A DNA stretch of 64,000 bases from Diphasiastrum complanatum (GCA_029204225.1 CM055095.1:24844503-24908502), one strand, 5' to 3'. Shown: positions 1 through 12,905, counted from the first letter of the stretch. Numbers and translations: made by a program. The notes: a model not told the origin generated them from the sequence alone.

Positions 1-445
1 TATACATCTCTTGTTGTCTTGTTGGTCCTCTGTTGTGTTTACAACGAGTAGTGCACATGTACTTATATTGTTATAGATTAGGTCTTTTGGCCTTTTACTT
101 TTGTAATAGTAGATCTAACCGTTGAGATAGTTGATATTCAACAAACGTTCTGTTTCCAAACTCAAATTATTCTTGTTCGCGAATTGTTTGTGACAATTTG
201 TCTATTCATGATAGTTTCACAAGATGTGACAGTTTCGCGAATGTTTCGAGTTCGAGATTGAACAAGAATCAAAATATTTCGCAAGAATTTATTGTTTGCA
301 AATCTTTCGAGTTTCAACAAGATATTATTCTTGAATCTTTCAAGTTTAGAGATACTTTTGAGTTCAAGTTCGTTTCTCAGCCTTTGTCAATTAAACTGTG
401 CACTTTGTTATTAGAACCGAGATTCATCTATTGAGGTGTTCTACA
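1..445 (-). repeat. 3' LTR of element A, cut by window edge
   Basis: On the minus strand the LTR starts TGTAGAACACC at 445, right after a GAGAGGGAGC polypurine tract (446-456). It matches the inner LTR near 3698-3948, so about 270 bp lie outside the window and the full LTR is roughly 0.7 kb. The same LTR start recurs on the plus strand at 5423 and 39688. Confidence 0.85.
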
Positions 446-995
446 GCTCCCTCTCAAAGTGGGCAGTTGGATTAACCCCAATCTTCTTCGCTGCCTCTCG
501 AAAAAAGCTTTACTGAGTGGCTTTGTAAATATATCAACTGTCATTTCTTCTGTAGGTATGAAGATTGTCTTTAGCATCTTCTTTTTGACTAAGTCCCAAA
601 AAACATGATACTTGATAGCTATATGCTTCACTTTCAAATGAAACACATGATCTTTCGTAAGATAGATTGTTGAAGTGTTATCCAATAGTTTCATCAAATC
701 CTTCCAACATTTGTTTGATCCATATCATCTCGTTTGCCATCTTAGCTATTGCTACATATTCGGCCTCACACGAAGATTGAGTTACTGCTGTTTGCTTCTT
801 GCTTATCCAAAGTACGGCTGCGCCAGATGCTAGAATACAACCTCCTGAAATAATTTTGCTATCATCCTTCATGGATGCCCAGCTTGCGTCACTGTAAGAT
901 TTGATCCGAAATCCAGCTTCCTTCGAATAACACAGTCCATAGTCTTTCGTTTCCTGGAGATATTGTACTACTCTTTTTCTTAACTTCCAATGCAA
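428..995 (-). pseudogene. RNase H domain of copia element A
   Basis: This is the C-terminal RNase H region of a copia polyprotein, which degrades the RNA strand during reverse transcription. The upstream part (995 to 678) has the typical YSDASWAS and SSCEAEYVA motifs. The last part (697 to 428) has DNTSTIYLTKD, a KHIAIKYH motif and DIFTKPLSKAFFERQR, ending just before the polypurine tract. The two parts are in different frames, so at least one frameshift lies near 690. Identity is clear from motif order; the protein is broken. Confidence 0.88.
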
Positions 996-1852
996 CGATC
1001 CTAGGTTCTAATTAAAGTGGCTCAGCCTGTATACTAAAAATGCTATATCAGGTCTGGTGTTGTCCGCTAGATACAACAATGATCCAATCAGCCTTTGATA
1101 GGGTGTATTGGCCATTCATTTCTCTTCTTCGAGAGTCTGTGGACAATCTTCTTTGCTCAATATTGTTCCAGGTATCATGGGAGTATGCACACCTTTGCAT
1201 TCAAGCATGTTGAAGTCTTCAATGATTTTTCGAGTATACTTTGTTGGTGAAGATACAACTTGCCAGCAAGCCTAGATAGATTTTTGCTTCTCCTAGGTCA
1301 ATGATCCCAAATATTCCAGAAATGTCTCTTTTGACATCTGAAATCAATTTATCTTTTCTTGAGAAGATGAGCATGTCGTCAACATAAACTAAAACCATTG
1401 TCCTTCTTTCTATACCATTGTCTGGCTGCTTGTTTCAGACCATAGATGGTTTTATTCATGTGACATCTGAATTCTAGATATTCTCGGCTTACAAAACCAA
1501 GTGGTTGATCCATGAATAGTTCTTCTTCTAATTTTGCATGCAAGAAAGCAGTTTTCTCATCCACAATATGGATTTTGAGATCATGAGCCACTGCATAAGC
1601 AAATAACAAGCACATTGATGTGTGTTTGACTACTGGTGAGAAAGTATCAGTGAAGTCGATCCCATATTTCTGTGAAAAACCTTTTGCAAAAAACCTTGCT
1701 TTGTATCTAATGTTATCTCCATCAGGACCTGTTTTGATCTTGTAGATCCACTTGCATTTGACTAGTTTTCTTCCATCAGGTATAGGTGCAAGTGTCCATA
1801 CATTGTTCTTATACATGGATGACATTTTGTCCGGGCCATTGCTTGAATCCAA
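996..1852 (-). pseudogene. Reverse transcriptase domain of copia element A
   Basis: The N-terminal half (1852 to about 1390) reads LVKCKWIYKIK, a YKARFFAKGFSQKYGIDF motif, and IYGLKQAARQWYRK, all standard for copia reverse transcriptase. The catalytic YVDD is encoded at 1375-1386 but in another frame, so a frameshift lies just before it. The rest (1370 to 996) is recognisable only piecewise, through IDLGEAK and fragments of the connection to RNase H. Interrupted and not functional. Confidence 0.85.
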
Positions 1853-2580
1853 TGATCTTTATTTGGTCCATCAATAGCCTCCTGGAACGTTTGAGGTTCG
1901 TCTACGAAACCACAAAATTCGATGGCTATATTTGTTGAAACATCTTGACCAAATCTTACTGGTGGTGTTTTTTGTCTATCAGATCATCTCACAGTTTGTA
2001 CAGGTTTTGAGTTCAATTTTGCATTTTTAGGTTTGACCTGATCTGTTTGAATTCAAACTGGTGATTCGAGTCTTTCAGGTACTTGAATTGTAACTCCCTC
2101 TGAATATGGTAATTCTCGTTTATCATCTGCTTGCTTTACTTCTGTCGTTGGTAACTCATAATAAGTTTTGAGAATTTCATAGACGACTAAGTCACTTTCT
2201 GCTATGTACTTTGACTCATCGAATTTGACATCTTGAACAATTTTTATTTTGCCAGTTTCGGGTATGTAGACTCGATAATATGGCGAACGTAACTCGAATC
2301 CTACCAAGAAACCTTGTTCTGTCTTTTCATCGAGTTTCTTTCTCAATTTGTCCCATATGTGCATATCAACTGCACATTCGAATGTCCGAACATGAGCAAG
2401 ATTTGGCTTCGACTTCCACCATATTTCGTGAGGAGTTTTATCCGGTATTCGAGATTTCAGAATTCGATTCTGAAGATAGTTCGACGTAGTCACTGCTTCC
2501 GCCCACAACTGTTTTGGTGCTTTTGCATGAGCCATCATACACCTAGCAGCTTCCATTAGTGTACAATTTTTTCGTTCCAT
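1853..2580 (-). pseudogene. Integrase C-terminus and pol connection region, element A
   Basis: The open stretch 2580 to 2053 begins MERKNCTLMEAARCMMAHA, the copia integrase segment just after the catalytic Glu (normally AERKNRT). It continues through the TPHEIWW motif and KLRKKLDEKTEQGFLVGF, the usual end of the integrase core. The poorly conserved linker to reverse transcriptase follows, down to about 1853, with stops. The linked element B at 48713-49245 has a close homologue of this segment. Confidence 0.85.
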
Positions 2581-3186
2581 TGTGATGAGGTGTGTATGAT
2601 GCAGTCTTCATATGCATAATACCTCGATCATTACAAAAAAATTTTAATTCGTTGGAAATGTACTCACTTCAACAATCTGTGTGAATTTGCTTTAACTTGT
2701 TGCTTGTCTGCTTCTCAGCCCAATTCGTATACTCAACGAATTTCTTGAAAGATTCTGATTTTGTACGAATGAAACATACTACAACGAACTTGCTGAAGTC
2801 ATCAATAAACGTAAGAAGTATTTTGCATCACCTAAAAATGATACTCCGAATGGTCCACAAATATCTGAATGCACAATTTCTAGTACCTTGATTGCTTTAT
2901 AAACATCTTTACTAATAGGTGTTCGAGTCATTTTGCCTTTAAGATAGGATTCGCAGGTAGTTCGAATATCTTGACTCTTGATTTCAACTCCTTCGATTCT
3001 CTGACTCTTGTTGGCTTGGTACAAGGCTTCCATGTTCATGTGACATAACCTCTTGTGCCACAGAATATCTGTTGATTCTTGAGTTTGATTTGCTTGTTTG
3101 ATTCGAGTTCCAATGCTTAAGACAAACATAGTTTCTTGTCGTCCTGTCTTCTGCTGCTTTGGAGCATTCTGCTTTGTCTTCAACAA
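2581..3186 (-). pseudogene. gag-pre-integrase and integrase core, element A
   Basis: Reading leftward from 3186, the segment holds a zinc-binding gag-pre-integrase region (HKRLCHMNMEALYQANKS, later a cysteine before YLKGKM) and then the integrase core. VHSDICGPFG carries the first catalytic Asp, and IHTD with a following stop carries the second. Three or more frameshifts or stops separate these pieces, so no integrase can be made. Domain order is exactly that of Ty1/copia. Confidence 0.85.
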
Positions 3187-3413
3187 AATTTGAATTTGAA
3201 GGTTCGCTTCAATTCTGCTCCTTCTTGTTCCTGGGATTTTGATAATGGTCTACTATTGCATGACCCCGTTTATGACAAAGAATACAATCAATCTTTGGAT
3301 TTAACCAACATTTGTCTTCTATATGACCTGATCTTTTGCATTTGTTGCAAATCTTCCTATCACCAAAATCTTTCTGTTGTTTTTCTGATTGTCGATCATT
3401 TGTCTTGGATTTC
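3187..3413 (-). pseudogene. Residual gag with two zinc knuckles, element A
   Basis: Only the nucleic-acid-binding tail of gag remains. The first knuckle is CNKCKRSGHIEDKC (CX2CX4HX4C). The second, CILCHKRGHAIVDH, has His in place of the final Cys. This tail begins immediately next to the primer-binding site, so the leader and the whole capsid-forming part of gag are deleted. Element B (50075-51001) shows what the complete gag of a related element looks like. Confidence 0.8.
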
Positions 3414-3425
3414 GCTCTGATACCA
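3414..3425 (-). other. Primer-binding site (tRNA-iMet) of element A
   Basis: The minus strand reads TGGTATCAGAGC, complementary to the 3' end of plant initiator tRNA-Met. It is one base away from the LTR end (CCTACA) and fixes the orientation and inner boundary of the 5' LTR. Confidence 0.9.
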
Positions 3426-3426
3426 T

Positions 3427-3948
3427 TGTAGGAAAAATACTAAGAATTCTTCCTCAGAGAACACGATGAAAGTTTGAATAAATCAAACCCATATCAGTGT
3501 CTTCAATCATGTCTGATTCTGGTCTATGTACTAATAGAGCAGTTTCTACTTTGATTGAATAAAGCATGTAGATTTAAGAGATATATTGTGTGAATGTGAT
3601 AGACAATTTTAGACAATCAAAACAACTACAAAAAATTATTTGTTGAGAAACTTTGATCAGTCGAATTTTTATAATTCTGATTCTGATTCATCAGTATAAT
3701 CTCTTGCTACCTTGTTGGTCCTTTGGTCCTTTGTTGTGTTTACAATGAGTAGTGCACATGTATTTATATTGTTATAGGATAGGTCTTTTGGCCTTTTACT
3801 TCTGTAACAGTAGATCTAATCGTTAAGACAGTTGATATTCAACAAACATTCTGTTTCCATACTCGAATTGTTTTTGTTCGCAAATTGTTTGCGATAGTTT
3901 GTTTGTTCATGACAGTTTCACAACAGTTGATAGTTTCGTGAATCTTTG
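3427..3948 (-). repeat. 5' LTR of element A, truncated at its outer end
   Basis: The inner end (CCTACA at 3427) abuts the primer-binding site. Homology with the 3' LTR runs to about 3948 (GTGAATCTTTGAAAG on the plus strand), then stops. The first roughly 200 bp of the LTR, which would include its TGTAGAACACC start, are missing. No target-site duplication can be tested. Confidence 0.82.
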
Positions 3949-5381
<1,433 letters not shown>

Positions 5382-5422
5382 AACGGAATTATGCTAGATG
5401 AAAGAATAACATTGGTAAAAAC

Positions 5423-5520
5423 TATAGAACACCTCAACAGATAAATCTAGGTTCTACTAACAAAGTGCACAGTTTGATTGACAAAGGCTGAGAGACGAAC
5501 TCGAACTCAAAAGTATCTAA
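5423..5520 (+). repeat. LTR scrap of the element A family (first ~95 bp)
   Basis: The plus strand TATAGAACACCTCAACAGAT and the following 80 bases match the start of the LTRs at 445 (minus) and 39688 (plus), with the terminal TGT changed to TAT. No polypurine tract precedes it and the rest of the LTR is absent. Confidence 0.8.
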
Positions 5521-8459
5521 AAAATAAGACAAAAATTTGGCATAAAACTTGGCCATATTCATTGGAATCTTGGCGAATATAGGCCCATAATTAAATGAAG
5601 AAAAATTTGCATTCCAAGCATAAGCTTGTGATTGCTTTCATTGAATCTAAAGCATGAAAATCTTTTGCTCCTTTGGCTAGAAATTCAATGACTGAATTTC
5701 AATTAAGTATTTTTTGCACTTGGTGACAAAATTTTTTGCTGGTTTTGTGGTTTCTATTAATGCTGCCACAAAAGGCTTTTGCAAAAAAAGTTTTATTTCC
5801 ATATGGCAAATGTTTCTTCTGCCATAACAAGTGCCTAAAGATAATTTGTTGTATTTGAAGATTGGTCAAACTATTGATTGGATGCATTGGATGATTCAAG
5901 TCAAGCCAAATAAATGCCTAGGACATAGACATACACTAAGAATGTTTGTGTACAACTAGACCAATCCTACAACTTGATTATTTCATTATGTTAGAACAAT
6001 GTGCACCGCAAAAATTTCCTTAGGACAACCTAGGAATAGTTGGCTTATCAATGACTATGTTTCAAGATTAAGACACTTATGTATTGACATGAAAGCAATT
6101 TTATGTAATTTATTTACTTCAAAAAGAAAAAATGCTTAAGAGGAGGGTGTCATATACTCACAATTGTTTTGTGGAGTTAGAAGTGAGAAGTGACGTTGAG
6201 CTCTTTAGTGCCTTAAAGAATCTATTAGCCTTAATAGATAAGTTGATGGTTCCTATACTTGAACCTTAAGTCACTAGCTAAGAAGTTTAACTTTTAGAAT
6301 ATGTTGGACTACTAGGGATCTTTAGGGCTCATTTTGAGATTTGGACTACACTATGGGCCATGGGCTCTTCATAGTATGCACCAATATCACACAAGTGTTC
6401 AACCATAACTTAGAAAGAAGCAAAATTAGTTGAATGGCCAACTAAAAGCAATTTTGCGTGATTCATACAACCTTTTTTTTTATGTTTTTTGTTTTTTTAA
6501 AGATCAACCTACAATTTTTAAAGCATAGCTAGATGAAATGCTTGATAAAACATTGAAGAACTTGAAAATGCCATGAAAATATTCAAAACTTTAACTTGTA
6601 AGAACGAACTCGCTAATAAAGTCAAAAATTAAAGTCAAATGTCCCTCTGAAAAATGTCACTTCATTAATCTAATAATCCATTTATTAGATTAATGAGAAA
6701 ATGTGTTGGCTCCAAGACCATCAATGAGAAAATGTGTTGGCTCTACCAATGAGAAAATGTGTTGGCTCCAAAACCATCATCATTTTCAATATGTCTAATA
6801 ATCCATTTATGGATATCATATCAACATAGTAAGCTCCCTTGAACTTTTGGGAATGCTACATGGATAAATTTGGCAGAACTTACACATGAGGATTTTTTAT
6901 GCAGCTCCTATATTGCAGAGTAGAAATGATTGTGTGGAACCTCCTTGCCACATTTGTTTTCCAAGAAATTGGTTGTATATTCCAATTTCAAATTCTTGTG
7001 GAGTATCCAACGTGGATAATCCCTTGAGTTTTTGGCACGTGGATAAATGTTGGAAGTCCATAAAACTTTTCAAAAACAGTTTTAGCTCAAAGAATGTCCC
7101 ATAAAGAATCGGGGACAACACATTACATCTAGTAAAAAGTCAAAATCTATCGTCCATAAAATTATTTTTAGTTGTAATTTGAAATGCCAAGACAATCCTT
7201 TACAATTGGACAATCCTTTACACTTGTTGGGACAAGTTGTTTAAGTAACCTTCACACCAGTTCAATTATGGCTTCTAGCCTAACGGCCTAGCCATAATTT
7301 TAGGGCCCTTTTAATGAGTGCAAAAGGTCACTACAAAGATCATTCCCAAATACATAAATTAGAAAATACATAAACTTCTCATACAATAATAACTAGTAAA
7401 AACAAATTATTTGAGAGCGCCAACAATATTGTAATAGTAGATCATCACATGAAATTCTGAGTTCAGTGTAGAGTAAGTATGTGGTAGCTTGGTAAACCGC
7501 GTATATATTATAACGAAGTCCTGAAGTCTTGATTCTTGACTTTAGTCATACTGTAGTACTGTGCTGATCATCTCACACTTTTTTTGACATTTGAATATCC
7601 AAATGCTGTGAGCGTTTGATTGATCATTGACATGTATTAAAAAACCATGTGGGTATTAAAGTAGTGTGTACTGCAGTCTACTGATGCAAAGTTTGTGTAG
7701 AGCATCCAGCTGCCAAGCACATGTTGGGGACGGGTCTTGCCTCCTTATTGGGGCCACTGGCCAGATAGGTAGCTGCCTGAGATAAGAGACACGCTGCTAG
7801 CTGCTAGCTGCTGCTAGAGTCTGCAGCTGGGATGTGAATGTGAATGTGCGGGTTTACATCAGGTGAGCCTGGTGAGGGTCCAGCATTGTTACGGACCCCA
7901 GCTGAATAAAAACCCACATAGTACTGGTTGTGAATAAGAAAGGACACTCGAGAGCCCAGAAAGCACATCTGCAAGGCATCAGAACTTCAGAATTTGTGTG
8001 TGCTCTGGGCCTACAATTGCTGTTGCCATCAGCTGGCTGCTTCACCTTCTCTTTATCCTCTAGCTCCTAAGACTCAAAAGAGTCAAGACCCACAAGGTAA
8101 GAAGGAATGGGGTTTGGGCTGTTGTCTTAAGAGCTAAAGACTCATCATTAGGCATATCTTTAACCTTCACATAATATGTATGTTTCAACGCTGCGTTTTA
8201 TTATAAATATAAGAAGAGTTAAGTCTTTCCTAGCTCAGATTTTTGTTGTATCTAGAAACACACAAAATTTAAGAATCAGGACATTGTATGAAAATCTATA
8301 TTTTAGATTTACCTTTGAAATGAAACGGGATTTGTTTTAATTCTTTAGAAAGAGGCAAGATTTAGAACTTGGATGGTTACTTAGCTCAATTTTTGACTTT
8401 CTTTTGAAAGTCAAATAGGCCTTTGACATGCAAAGCCTCGTCTAGGCCCACATGGAAAG
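5521..8459. other. Intergenic, no gene recognised
   Basis: No ORF here resembles a known family or forms a plausible spliced set. A short local repeat lies at 6691-6770. The part at 7430-8150 is less AT-rich than its surroundings and has CTGCTAG-type repeats around 7790-7820. It could be old single-copy or regulatory sequence, but nothing supports a gene. Confidence 0.45.
6691..6770. repeat. Short tandem repeat, three copies
   Basis: AATGAGAAAATGTGTTGGCT occurs three times at about 6692, 6723 and 6748, with spacings of 31 and 25 bp. It is flanked on both sides by copies of TCTAATAATCCATTTAT (about 6668 and 6804). Confidence 0.75.
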
Positions 8460-9110
8460 GCAAGGCATTGAGGACCCGCACTATTAAAAATTAAAGCTCA
8501 AGGGCCTTTCATCATAGGAGGGTGGGAGGCCAAGGGCAAGATGTCGACCATGCTAGAAGGCCCAAGGGCCTTAGGGCTTCCTTAGCATAATAATAATTAT
8601 CCCTAATATTTATTCCTTAGCCTTGCTTACAACTAATTTTTTTTCGGAAGTTTCTTGAAAACTAGACCTTTCAGCATAATTTTCATGTGGATGATTGGAT
8701 GCCACATAGCACATGGACATGTCACCCCAAAATAACAGCCCTCCTAAGATGCAAGTATTTAGGCCTTCCCCAACATAATGCCCAAGTGGCATTATTTTTT
8801 TGAAATTTATGCAAAAGTGAACCTTTTGGCATAAATTTTAAGTGGAGAATCAATGGTTTGTTGCCACATAGCTAATAGTTCAATGACCCTCCCACCCATT
8901 GTAGAAGGCTTGAGGCCTTCCCCGACGTAATGCTCCATAGTGACTAGTGAAAATTTCTTTTTAAAGGTTTCTAAAAAATTGGGCATGATTCCCTTTACAT
9001 ATATTACCAGGGCCAGTAGTGTAGGTTATTTTTGCAAATAGTTATTTTGTTTGAAATTTTGAGGAAACATTTAATGTTCACATGGACAGCCACTGATTGG
9101 GTGCGACATA
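8460..9110. repeat. Degenerate direct repeats, period about 150-170 bp
   Basis: Similar blocks recur: GGCCTTCCCCAACATAATGCC near 8762 and GGCCTTCCCCGACGTAATGC near 8915. Each block has an upstream T-run, a CTTTTGGCATAA-like or CTTTCAGCATAA-like segment, and a GCCACATAGC segment (8700, 8872; GCGACATAGC at 9101). The copies are very diverged. No coding sequence was recognised in them. Confidence 0.55.
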
Positions 9111-10640
9111 GCAAAACCTACAAGTTTGGTGTCTTCTTCTGTCTTGCACTGGTCAACATCAATAGTTGACTTTGCCTTTGGAATAGTGTTGATTTCCTGC
9201 ACAAAGTAGCAGGCCAGATCATCCATGAATCGGGATAGAGGCTGTCTGGATCGATTCGATCTTCTAAGTTGAAATTCGATTCTTTGATGCTGTTCGATCC
9301 TTTGAGTTTCTGACTCATTTTCCGAGTCATCAGTATCGAATTTTGGAATTTCGACCCTTGGATCAGATTTTGGTTGTTCGACCTTTGGGTTGGATTTTGC
9401 AGTAGCTTTTTCCTTGTGGTCGAAAAATTGGTCTCTCACAAAAATGACATCTCTACACGTGTATGCTTTCTGAGTGTCCAGGTTGTAGAGCTTGTATGCC
9501 TTTGGATATGAGGAATAGCCAATGAAAATTGATTGACTATTCGACCCTGGGGTCGGATTTTTGTTTTTTGATCCTTGGGTTAAAAATTTCTGTAGATTAG
9601 CAGAGATCTCACTAAAAGCACTTCATTGAAACTCTTTGAGATTTGTGAGTGATGGATTCGATTCTATCCACACCTCATAAGGTGTCTTGCCATTCAGGGC
9701 CTCTAAAATGGATCAATTTTGAGGTAGGTTTCTATAGTAAAAGCTTCTGCCCAGAACTTCTTTGGAAGAGACGCATGGGTCAGCATGCTCCTTGCACTTT
9801 CAATGAGTGACTGAGTCTTCCATTTAGCTACACCATTGGATTGAGGTGAGCTTGTTGTAAAATGTTGTTGTATTCCGGTTGCCTTGCAAAAGTCTTTGAA
9901 TTTGTGGGAGATGAATACTCCTCTTGCATCAGAGTGTAAAGCTTTGATTCTTCTCTAGGTCGATTTTTTTGATGATGCTCTGAACATCGGAGTTATTCTT
10001 CAAGAAATATGTTGTATAATAGTCAGCAAATAGATAGCTCCCCCTGTGGAAATAGTCTGCATAGGACCACAAATGTCTATGTGTACAAGATCTAGCAAAT
10101 TTCTAGAACTAAATTTTGAATCTGAAATGATTGAATTTCTAACATGCTTGCTAGAAATACAGCTTTTACATGGAGTATTGGATTTGCTAATGAAAACGTA
10201 AATCTTGTACTAAGTTTTGTTTCAACATTTTATGAATACAAATTTAAATGGCCTAATCTATAATGCAACAACCTATCATTTGATTCAGAAGTTGTAATAA
10301 AAAGAGCCTGACTACACACCTTCTATTTAAAGTAGAAACTTTCCTAGATTCGTCAAGAATAGTGTAGCCCTGTCTATCAAATTCGACCCTCCGATCTAAA
10401 TCTGTGATTTTGCTAACTGAGAGCAGATTTTTGGTCAGATTTGGAATGTTAAAGCATTGGACAAAAATATTATATCACCTTTTTAGAATTTGATCCCGAC
10501 TGTTCCTTCACCCTTGATACTCTAGAATGGGTGTATGACTTGTAGTCATGGAACCAGTCTCGATGGTGAGTCATGTGTTGTGTTGCACTTGAGTCCAAAT
10601 ACTAGGAATTGATATCATGTTGTTCTTCGACTTTGGTCAA
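9071..10640 (-). pseudogene. Copia fragment F: integrase to pre-RT linker
   Basis: The clearest part, 9439 to 9071, is the linker between integrase and reverse transcriptase: it starts just after a CRDVIF motif and contains RRSNRSRQPLSRFMDDLACY. Upstream of it (9440-10640) the minus strand shows broken integrase segments, including GYSSYPKAYKLYNLDTQKAY, remnants of the catalytic core and possible gag-pre-integrase pieces, with many stops. No LTR, reverse transcriptase or RNase H was found beside it. Its right end meets a palindrome cluster at about 10660. Confidence 0.75.
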
Positions 10641-10659
10641 AAATCACAACTAGAAAACT

Positions 10660-10930
10660 CTTTGTTTATCCACGCAGAGTATCCGCGCGAGACCCGACAC
10701 TTAGTCGATTTTCCGAAATTTTGTTTGCGTGGAACATCCACGCGTGGATTATCCATGCCAAAAAAAATTTGAACACGCCTCCGGCTAGTCCACCGGTGTT
10801 TTTTTGACATGGCGCCAAAAAATTTATGCGCATGTATAATCCACGCAAAATTAAATTTTGAAAATTCCGGCAACTGTTTGGGAGGGAAGGTTGGCGACGC
10901 CGGAAAGCAGTTTTGGCGTGGATATATTAT
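10660..10930. repeat. GTGGAT/ATCCAC palindrome cluster R1
   Basis: Several copies of GCGTGGAT and its complement ATCCACGC occur here. They include GCGTGGAACATCCACGCGTG (10730-10749) followed directly by GATTATCCATGCC, and single half-sites at 10668, 10838 and 10916. The same family recurs at 19815 and 22612. Overlapping ORFs on the minus strand (PRVDVPRK, AWIIHAH) are just translations of the repeat. Confidence 0.8.
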
Positions 10931-11447
10931 ATCATGGTGTTCCTAGATGATTGGGATTTTTTATGAGGGCGGCCACCTACTTTCATAAGACAGTTGACTC
11001 GAGCTACCAAGAGGGTAATTATGCATGACCTAAGGCTTTGATAGCCAGGGGTTTAGGGTCTACCGTAATGGCACTCTACCTAATGTCATATATGAGATTA
11101 TTTGATATGGATTGAGAGCTCATTTTGTACATACTTGGAGAGATTAGAGATGGTGATTTTGGTAAGTTTGCTCTTTAATGAGGAATTGATGAATGATGAA
11201 TGTGATATTTTTTGTGTCTAATGAATAGATCTGAATCTGAACAAAGTATTATACTTTCCACGTGTGTGACAAGATGTGAAGATCAATTATTTCTAGTTTT
11301 ATTGTGGTGTTCAAAAGCTCTTGCCAATTAGATGCAAAATAGGTTGAATTGTGTGCTAGTTTTCTATCTATTAGATATAAGTGAAACCTTTGATGCTTTT
11401 TCAAGGTTTTAGTATCCAAATGAGGTTCATGACCTTTGATTTTAACA
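10931..11447. other. Probable 5' LTR region of fragment I; no gene
   Basis: No coding sequence was recognised. The segment ends in TTTTAACA immediately before a primer-binding site at 11448, so its right part is probably the 3' end of a 5' LTR on the plus strand. The LTR start could not be located because there is no second copy to compare. Confidence 0.45.
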
Positions 11448-11460
11448 TGGTATCAGAGCC
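11448..11460 (+). other. Primer-binding site (tRNA-iMet) of fragment I
   Basis: The plus strand reads TGGTATCAGAGCC directly after TTTTAACA, with no spacer. It marks a plus-strand copia element. Confidence 0.85.
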
Positions 11461-11860
11461 CAAATGCAACCATCAAGGCTCAAATACAAGGAAGAGAGAA
11501 GCAATTACAAGTTGATGATTGTTTAATTTTTATTGCCCTTATTACTACCTTAAGTTTGATGATGTTCCTTCAAGTGTGAATGAAACTGTAGCAACAAAAG
11601 AGTGATTTGATGTAATGAAAAGTGAGGTGAGTATATGATGCATTGTTTGAGATACTTGTAAGATTATTGATCCTCCATCAAAGATACAAAATGTTACTGT
11701 TTGCAAATGGGTCTTTAAGATCAAGCTTAATCAAGATGGTAGTGTGAACAATTATAAAACAAGACTAGTTGCCAAGGGATATGCTCAATTCAAGGGGATT
11801 AACTATGATGAAACACTTGATTTTGTCATAGTTTGTGGTGGTGATTTCATTAACTCACAT
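11461..11860 (+). pseudogene. Copia fragment I: leader joined to reverse transcriptase
   Basis: About 100 bp after the primer-binding site the sequence is already in the N-terminal part of reverse transcriptase. Pieces include ATKE-stop-FDVMKSEV, then IIDPPSKIQNVTVCKWVFKI, a [19 protein letters not shown] motif, and decay after 11840. Gag, protease and integrase are therefore deleted. Several stops interrupt the frame. It belongs to a different copia subfamily from element A. Confidence 0.78.
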
Positions 11861-12094
11861 GCTTTTAGTGATTTACTGCCTTTGCAACATTTGTTAAAAA
11901 ATGAGAATTTTCTTGGAACATGAAGCCATACATCTATCTTCACCGACATTATCTCCAAAAAAATGGGATTGAAGTCAAACTATGTCTATTCTTTTCACTT
12001 ACTTGACCATAAATGAGATTCTATTTTGGCTAAATAGCAATCATTTGAAAGCATTGCAAGAATCAATTTCATTCAGAATTGCAATAATCGATTT

Positions 12095-12905
12095 TTATTC
12101 AGAATTACAAGAATCAATTTCATCAGCAACAGCATCTTGCAATTCATCTCCTCTTAGATGAATTTCATCATCACTCTCACTTTCAAAAATTATTTCATCA
12201 TCCTGACTATTAGAATTTTTATTCTCAACATCTATGGAAGTGGGTGCTTCAAGTATGGTTTGACGATTTATTACATCTCTAGGTAGCTCAATCTCATAGT
12301 TAAAATGAAGGTTTTCCATTTCATTCTCAACATTTCCACCCTCAAATACTTGTCGTGAACGTGGTTCAACTTGAGCTAGAAACCACCATATCTTGTTTAG
12401 TTGATCTAGTTGAAAAAACACCTACAAAAATCACTATTTTAGAACATATCGAAAACTCAAATACTGAAGTCACTTGCAATAAAATGAAAAACATTATAGC
12501 ATAGCATGTGCACCTGCTCACAATGACGAGGCAACACTAATGTGTCAAAGGACTCCATGTTCAATGTTTTTGATGAATCAATCGCAAAAAATCCACTTGG
12601 ATCCGATTTTACGGTTGCATTTGGCCCTCTACAAACTACCTTGAACCATTTCACATCAAATAAAAAATAGTGTCCACTTTCACCAAATGACACGTCATAA
12701 ATATTTTGTATAGTTCCTACGTATTCTATATTTCATGAGATGGGATTCCGATCTCGTGCACTGCTTTGACTTTATTGTTGGAAAGATGCTATTACACTAC
12801 AATCGTGTGTGTGTGTCTCTTGTTATCAATCCTTTCAACACGAAAGTGGAAACCAAAAGCCCATATAGCATTATACATTTTGCACTGTCACATGACAAAC
12901 ATGAA
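12095..12905 (-). pseudogene. DUF4216 exons of the CACTA transposase
   Basis: Exon 12514 to about 12905 reads VYNAIWAFGFHFRVERIDNK, then after a stop EYVGTIQNIYDVSFGESG and FDVKWFKVV. These are the hallmarks of DUF4216, found at the C-terminus of plant CACTA transposases. It splices in phase 0 (GAGCAG|GTGCAC) to 12421, where VFFQLDQLNKIWWFLAQVEP continues the domain. The gene ends at 12095 in an acidic tail. At least one stop lies in the first half. Confidence 0.82.

Larger units (their letters stand above)
1..3948 (-). mobile_element. Ty1/copia LTR retrotransposon A, degenerate
   Basis: The element reads leftward: 5' LTR at 3427-3948, primer-binding site at 3414-3425, gag zinc knuckles, gag-pre-integrase, integrase, reverse transcriptase, RNase H, polypurine tract, then the 3' LTR from 445 off the window's left edge. 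Integrase before reverse transcriptase is the copia order. The two LTRs are clearly related (compare 1-245 with 3698-3948) but differ at many sites, so the insertion is old. The internal region is only about 3 kb because most of gag is missing, and pol is broken by frameshifts and stops. It cannot be autonomous. Confidence 0.92.
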
